The translations under genes were made by a program, and so were the position numbers. A DNA stretch of 64,000 nt from Amycolatopsis sp. CA-230715 (GTDB taxonomy: Bacteria; Actinomycetota; Actinomycetes; Mycobacteriales; Pseudonocardiaceae), in assembly GCF_018736145.1 (NCBI RefSeq), contig NZ_CP059997.1, forward strand, positions 8,059,501 to 8,123,500. Direction: 5' to 3'. Under the pieces are notes generated by a model. The model did not search any database and had not been told where the DNA came from. It worked only from the letters and a program-made list of their open reading frames with translations. Below are positions 60,237-64,000 of this stretch, piece by piece. Each line of letters begins with the position of its first letter. Position 1 is the first letter of the stretch.

Positions 60237-61100
60237 ATGAGTACCGCCGCCGCCCGGACGGCCCTCGGGCCGATGGTCATCGTCGCCGTGGAGCAGTACG
60301 AGGACGTCTCGTTGCTGCGTGACCCGGTGGCCGCGCGGTTGCTGCCGTCGAGCGGGCGAGCGGCGGTGCGCGCCGCGCGGTGGCCTGTGGTGCGGCGGAT
60401 GCTGGTGGGTGCGACGGAGCGACGGATTCCGGGTTTGTGGGCGAGCATGGTGTGCCGCAAGCGTTTCATCGACGACGCGGTGGAGGCGGCGCGGGAGCGG
60501 GTGGAGGCGGTGGTGATTCTCGGCGCGGGTTTCGACACGCGCGCCTACCGGCTTCCCGCGCTCGCGAACGTTCCGGTGTTCGAAGTCGACCTCCCCGCGA
60601 ACATCGAGCGCAAGCGGGCCAGGCTGACGGCACTGCACGGCGGTGTGCCCGCGGGGGTCACGTTGGTGCCGGTCGATTTCGAGACGCAGGATCTGGCCGG
60701 GCGCCTCGCCGGACACGGCTACCGGCCGCGGGCGCGGACGTTCTTCGTGTGGGAGGCGGTGACCCAGTACTTGACCGAGGCCGGTGTCCGCGCCACGTTC
60801 GCGTTCCTGAGCGGCGCGCCGCGGGGCAGCGAGCTGGTGTTCACCTATGTCCGGCAGGATTTCCTGGACGGTACCGCGTTGTACGGCGCCGAGTCCGCTT
60901 ATCGGGAGTTCGTGGTGCGGCGGCCGTTGTGGCGGTTCGGGATGGCACCGGAGGCGGTGCCGGGATTCCTCGCGGAGTACGGCTGGGACGAGGTCGACCA
61001 GGTGGGGGCGCGGGAGTTCACCGATCGGTATCTCGTTCCGGCTGGCAGGGCGATGGCGGTGTCGGAGATCGAACGCGCGGTGCTGGCCAGGAAGAGGTGA
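60237..61100 (+). CDS. SAM-dependent methyltransferase, LCMT/PPM1-like (TIGR00027 type)
   Basis: The 287-residue protein belongs to the actinobacterial leucine-carboxyl-methyltransferase-like family. SAM motif VVILGAGFDTRAYR is followed by VFEVDLPANIERKR, and the later FFVWEAVTQYLTEAGV is a family hallmark. These enzymes are abundant in actinomycetes and most have no known substrate; some act on secondary metabolites. ATG 60237 is chosen since the upstream extension of the frame has unrelated composition. Confidence 0.92.
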   Translation: MSTAAARTALGPMVIVAVEQYEDVSLLRDPVAARLLPSSGRAAVRAARWPVVRRMLVGATERRIPGLWASMVCRKRFIDDAVEAARERVEAVVILGAGFDTRAYRLPALANVPVFEVDLPANIERKRARLTALHGGVPAGVTLVPVDFETQDLAGRLAGHGYRPRARTFFVWEAVTQYLTEAGVRATFAFLSGAPRGSELVFTYVRQDFLDGTALYGAESAYREFVVRRPLWRFGMAPEAVPGFLAEYGWDEVDQVGAREFTDRYLVPAGRAMAVSEIERAVLARKR

Positions 61101-61107
61101 CCGGGTT

Positions 61108-61194
61108 TCACCGGCGCGGGCGGGCGGCGCGCAGCGCGAGTGCGGCGAGGACGAAGGCCACGATGAGGGCGATCGCGGTGACGAGGTGTTCCAT
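61108..61194 (-). CDS. 28-residue single-pass membrane micro-protein
   Basis: MEHLVTAIALIVAFVLAALA plus an ALRAARPRR tail gives one transmembrane helix and a basic cytoplasmic end. It lies directly downstream of the permease gene on the same strand (57 bases after its stop). Tiny partner subunits of this form are known for several transporters. The ribosome-binding site is weak, so expression is not proven. Confidence 0.5.
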   Translation of the reverse strand: MEHLVTAIALIVAFVLAALALRAARPRR

Positions 61195-61251
61195 GTCGGT
61201 CCCACTTCGTTGTGAGGAAGGCGGTTTCGAGGGTACGGCGGGCGGGGGTGT

Positions 61252-62544
61252 TCACGCGAGGACGAAGTACCGCAGCCAGAGGTAGGGCGCCGCGACCAGC
61301 ACCGTGACGAGGGTGACGATCGCGCCTTTCTTGGTGAATTCCCAGAAGGAGATCGGGCTTCCGGAGCGGGCGGCGATGCCGAGCATGACGACATTCGCGC
61401 TGGCGCCGACGGCGGTCATGTTGCCGCCGAAGTCCGCGCCGATCGCCAGCGACCACCACAGCGCCTCGGAATGCGCCGGGTCGGGGATGTCGTTGGTCAG
61501 CGCCAGCACCAGCGGGCTCATCGTTGCCACGTAAGGGATGTTGTCGATGACCCCGGAGAGCACGGCGGAGACGCCGAGAATCAGCATGACGGCGAGCAGC
61601 GCGTTGCCGCCGGTGGCGTCGGCGGCGAGCTTCGCCAGTTCGCCAATGACGCCGGTTTTGACCAGCGCGCCGATCATGATGAACAGTCCGGCGAAGAACA
61701 GCAGGGTTTCCCATTCCACGCTGGCCAGGTAGTGCTTCGGGACCGTGCGGGAGATCAGCACCAGCACGCCCGCTCCGAGCAGCGCCACCACGGACGGTTC
61801 GAGGTGGATCGCCGAGTGGGTGACGAAGGCGGCGAACACCGCGAGCAGCACGATCCCGGACTTGACCAGCAGGCGCGGATCGCGGATGGCTTCGCGTTCG
61901 TTGAGCGCCATCACGTCGGCGACCCGGTCGGGGTCGACGGTGAACGAGCCGCGGAAGAGCCGGGGCAGGACCAGGACGAACACGAGCAGTTCGACGGCCA
62001 CGATCGGGGCCAGGTTGAGCAGGAAGTCGTTGAAGGACAACCCGGCGCGGCTGCCGATGATGATGTTCGGCGGGTCGCCGATCAGGGTGGCGGTGCCGCC
62101 GAGGTTGGAGGCCAGCACCTCGGCGATGAGGAACGGGACGGGTTTGACGTCGAGCCGGTCGCAGACCAGCAGGGTGACCGGGGCGATGAGCAGGATCGTG
62201 GTGACGTTGTCCAGGAACGCCGAGGCGACCGCGGTGATCAGCACCAGCAGGACCATGACCCGCAGCGGTGAGCCCTTGGCGCGTTTGGCGGCCCAGATGG
62301 CCACGTACTCGAAGACACCGGTCCGCCGCAGCACACCGACGATGATCATCATGCCGAGCAGCAGGAAGATGACGTCCCAGTCGATTCCGGTGTCGTGGGA
62401 GTAGAAGGCGTCGTCGGCCTCGACCACGCCGGTCGCGAGCACGACCCCGGCGCCGGCGAGCGCGGCGACCATCTTGGGGACCTTCTCGGTCGCGATGAAG
62501 ACGTAGGCGATCACGAACACCGTGATCGCGATGGCGGCGCTCAC
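61252..62544 (-). CDS. Ion/anion permease of the ArsB/NhaD/CitM superfamily
   Basis: The 430-residue protein has about 11-12 transmembrane helices. DNVTTILLIAPVTLL and, in the second half, GVIDNIPYVATMSP are the paired hairpin motifs of the ion transporter superfamily. NLGGTATLIGDPPNIIIG and GADFGGNMTAVGASANVV are the corresponding substrate-binding loops. It is most like actinobacterial SLC13/ArsB-type permeases; the substrate could be an oxyanion, carboxylate or Na+/H+. It follows the CBS protein gene by 13 bases. Confidence 0.92.
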   Translation of the reverse strand: MSAAIAITVFVIAYVFIATEKVPKMVAALAGAGVVLATGVVEADDAFYSHDTGIDWDVIFLLLGMMIIVGVLRRTGVFEYVAIWAAKRAKGSPLRVMVLLVLITAVASAFLDNVTTILLIAPVTLLVCDRLDVKPVPFLIAEVLASNLGGTATLIGDPPNIIIGSRAGLSFNDFLLNLAPIVAVELLVFVLVLPRLFRGSFTVDPDRVADVMALNEREAIRDPRLLVKSGIVLLAVFAAFVTHSAIHLEPSVVALLGAGVLVLISRTVPKHYLASVEWETLLFFAGLFIMIGALVKTGVIGELAKLAADATGGNALLAVMLILGVSAVLSGVIDNIPYVATMSPLVLALTNDIPDPAHSEALWWSLAIGADFGGNMTAVGASANVVMLGIAARSGSPISFWEFTKKGAIVTLVTVLVAAPYLWLRYFVLA

Positions 62545-62557
62545 CGGCCGCCCCCGG

Positions 62558-63004
62558 TCAGTGCGGGGTGAGCGCCAGTTGCAGCAACCTCGACGCCGAG
62601 ATCACGCCGAGCAGCTTGCTGTCCTCCATGACCGCGACCAGCGGGCAGCGGAGCCGGGCCATCATGGCGGCGACCTCGATGATGGTGTCGTCGGCGTTGG
62701 CCCTTGGCAGTTCGGCCGGTTCGGTGGGCAGCAGCGAGCGGACCGTCTTGCCGCTGAGCTTGTCCGCGACGCGGTCCGCCGTCGATTCGGTGAGCACCCC
62801 GGCCAGTGACGGGTCGTCGGCGACGTAGGAGGGCACCAGGAACCGCACCACCTGCGAGGCGGGCAGGACGGACCGCGGGCAGCCTGCGGAGTCGGTGACC
62901 ACCAGCCCGGGGAGCCGGTGCTCGGCCAGCAGCCGCGCGGCCTCGAGCGCGTCGGAATCCAGTTCCACCACCGGGAACCGCTCGGCCATCTCGCCCGCGT
63001 GCAT
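62558..63004 (-). CDS. CBS-domain protein
   Basis: The 148-residue protein contains two CBS motifs, at about 5-50 (DALEAARLLAEHRLPGLVVTD) and 95-145 (DTIIEVAAMMARLRCPLVAVM, LLGVISASRLLQLAL). Such domains bind adenine nucleotides and gate transporters. An in-frame TAA just before ATG 63004 fixes the start region. The coupling with the permease gene suggests a regulatory subunit. Confidence 0.92.
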   Translation of the reverse strand: MHAGEMAERFPVVELDSDALEAARLLAEHRLPGLVVTDSAGCPRSVLPASQVVRFLVPSYVADDPSLAGVLTESTADRVADKLSGKTVRSLLPTEPAELPRANADDTIIEVAAMMARLRCPLVAVMEDSKLLGVISASRLLQLALTPH

Positions 63005-63043
63005 CTCGCCAGGTTACGGCGGACGGGGCGGACGCGCCGGGGT

Positions 63044-63271
63044 TCATGCGGTACTCCTGTCGTGTTCTTTACGGCCGGTGGGCAGGTTGTCCGGGGGATC
63101 GAAGCTCAGCGCTTCGGTGACCGGGAGGTCGGTCGAGGAGTGCGGCGCGCGCGGATCGGACACCAGCTCGGCGACGGGACGGCGATGCGGCCGACGGGGG
63201 AGCGCGGCACCGGACAGCGACTGCGACTCGCCGACCGGCAGCACCACACGGGAGGCGAGTACCAGCGCCAT
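63044..63271 (-). CDS. Possible small hypothetical protein upstream of the CBS gene
   Basis: The 75-residue frame (MALVLASRVVLPVGESQS…) is Arg/Pro-rich, with no transmembrane helix or motif. It lies 39 bases ahead of the CBS gene on the same strand, but its ribosome-binding site is weak. It could be chance. Apart from the MerR-type promoter at 63442, I see nothing else in 63005-63523. Confidence 0.3.
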   Translation of the reverse strand: MALVLASRVVLPVGESQSLSGAALPRRPHRRPVAELVSDPRAPHSSTDLPVTEALSFDPPDNLPTGRKEHDRSTA

Positions 63272-63441
63272 GAAAATCCGTCCACGAGTCGGGTTACTCC
63301 ACCCCGTGCCGGAGTGGAGTGCCGACCAGACTTCCCGGCGCTCCACGCGTAAAGATGCCGCAAAGATCAGCTCGGAGCAAACCGGGGAGCGTCCGCGGCC
63401 CTGCCGAGGTGACCGCCGTTGGCGGGTGTCGGTCCTTCGGC

Positions 63442-63472
63442 TTGCCCTGGAGCGCGCTCCAGGTCCTAGCGT
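63442..63472 (+). promoter_or_regulatory. MerR-type promoter with 18-bp palindromic operator
   Basis: TTGCCC (63442-63447, -35) and TAGCGT (63467-63472, -10) are 19 bp apart. Between them sits the perfect palindrome CCTGGAGCGCGCTCCAGG (63446-63463). Overlong spacers with a central palindrome are the mark of MerR-family control. Confidence 0.75.
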
Positions 63473-63523
63473 CGGCGGCGTTGGTCAGTCTTCGAGGTAT
63501 CGCCCAGTCAGGAGTATCCGCGC

Positions 63524-64000
63524 ATGATCACCCGAACCACGCTCGGCTCGTCCGGTCTCACCGTCAGCGCGATGGGCCTGGGGTGCATGGGGATGAGCGA
63601 GAGCTACGGTGCCGCCGACTGGGACGGCGGCCTTGCCACCATCGACCGGGCGCTGGAGCTGGGCATCACGTTCCTGGACACCGCCGACGCCTACGGCACC
63701 GGGCACAACGAGGTGCTGGTGGGCCGGGCCATCCACGGTCGCCGGGACCAGGTCCAGCTGGCCACCAAGTTCGGCATCGACCGCAGCGCCGGTGACCGGG
63801 CACGCCGCATCCGCGGTGCCCGGGACTACGTCCTGCGCTCCTGCGACGCCTCGCTGCTGCGGTTGGGTGTCGAGGTGATCGACCTGTACTACGCCCACCG
63901 CCCGCCGCAGGACGTGGAGATCGAGGAGACCGTCGGGGCGATGGCCGAGTTGGTCGAGGCGGGCAAGGTCCGCCGGCTGGGCCTGTCCGAGGTCGACGGC
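63524..64000 (+). CDS. Aldo/keto reductase, 3' end outside window
   Basis: The visible 159 codons cover the first half of an aldo/keto reductase barrel: MGLGCMGMSESYG, catalytic Asp and Tyr in FLDTADAYGTGHNEVLVGRA, Lys in LATKFG, and YYAHRPPQDVEIEETV with the active-site His. These NADPH-dependent enzymes reduce aldehydes and ketones. AGGAG lies 9 bases before the ATG. The MerR-type promoter just upstream implies induction by a stress or drug signal. Confidence 0.93.
   Translation, partial: MITRTTLGSSGLTVSAMGLGCMGMSESYGAADWDGGLATIDRALELGITFLDTADAYGTGHNEVLVGRAIHGRRDQVQLATKFGIDRSAGDRARRIRGARDYVLRSCDASLLRLGVEVIDLYYAHRPPQDVEIEETVGAMAELVEAGKVRRLGLSEVDG

Overview
The window is high-GC actinobacterial DNA: GTG and TTG starts are common, stop/start overlaps of the GTGA/ATGA type are frequent, and three SARP regulators are present. 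A 29-bp dispersed repeat at about 35.9 kb and 45.4 kb resembles repeats I associate with Amycolatopsis, so a member of the Pseudonocardiaceae close to that genus is my best guess (inference).

Bases 1 to about 35.8 kb form most of a nonribosomal peptide cluster whose left edge lies outside the window. Two collinear synthetases (1-6042, entered mid-gene, and 6039-11630) carry N-methyltransferase, epimerase and thioesterase domains. The second has the unusual order C-T-C-A-T(Ser to Pro)-TE. A separate adenylation-carrier protein (20981-23374) sits in an operon with an SbnB-type dehydrogenase. An SbnA-type synthase and a SyrP-type hydroxylase follow at 25.4-27.4 kb, which together implies L-2,3-diaminopropionate (Dap), possibly hydroxylated, as a building block. 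A minus-strand operon (16348 to 11780) encodes an Hmo-like oxidase, an HpgT-like aminotransferase, a truncated AsnRS-like ligase and an FMN glutamate-synthase-like protein. A VioC/AsnO-type oxygenase, a methyltransferase, a bacterial nitric oxide synthase (18816-19997) and a type II thioesterase complete the middle. Regulation probably runs through SARPs at 24402, 27956 and 31127. The right edge is a TxtE-type P450 (34536-35756) in which the remembered tryptophan-contact residues of TxtE match position for position, except that the regioselectivity position 176 is Trp rather than His. The expected product is a small peptide containing nitrotryptophan, Dap, an N-methyl residue and a D-residue. 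I do not recognise it as a known compound.

36-45.5 kb is accessory metabolism. It holds a chitinase with DasR-like operators, an unknown membrane-associated protein, a secreted serine hydrolase, and an amidohydrolase/amidase/membrane-protein operon divergent from a LacI regulator, followed by an ArsR regulator.

45.8-52.8 kb is an envelope and signalling block: a SEDS-family protein, an ABC exporter, a degenerate stand-alone receiver, a two-component system and signal peptidase I.

52.8-64 kb is a mixture: a serine hydrolase with a small partner, an IS30-type HTH regulator, an esterase, VOC and YCII-type proteins, a GCS2-type ligase, an HD protein, an LCMT-like methyltransferase, a permease with CBS and micro-membrane proteins, and a partial aldo/keto reductase behind a MerR-type promoter. 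Two gene remnants (56.3-56.6 kb and 57.6-57.7 kb) suggest past rearrangement. I saw no tRNA, rRNA, CRISPR array or complete insertion sequence. I also saw no MbtH homologue.
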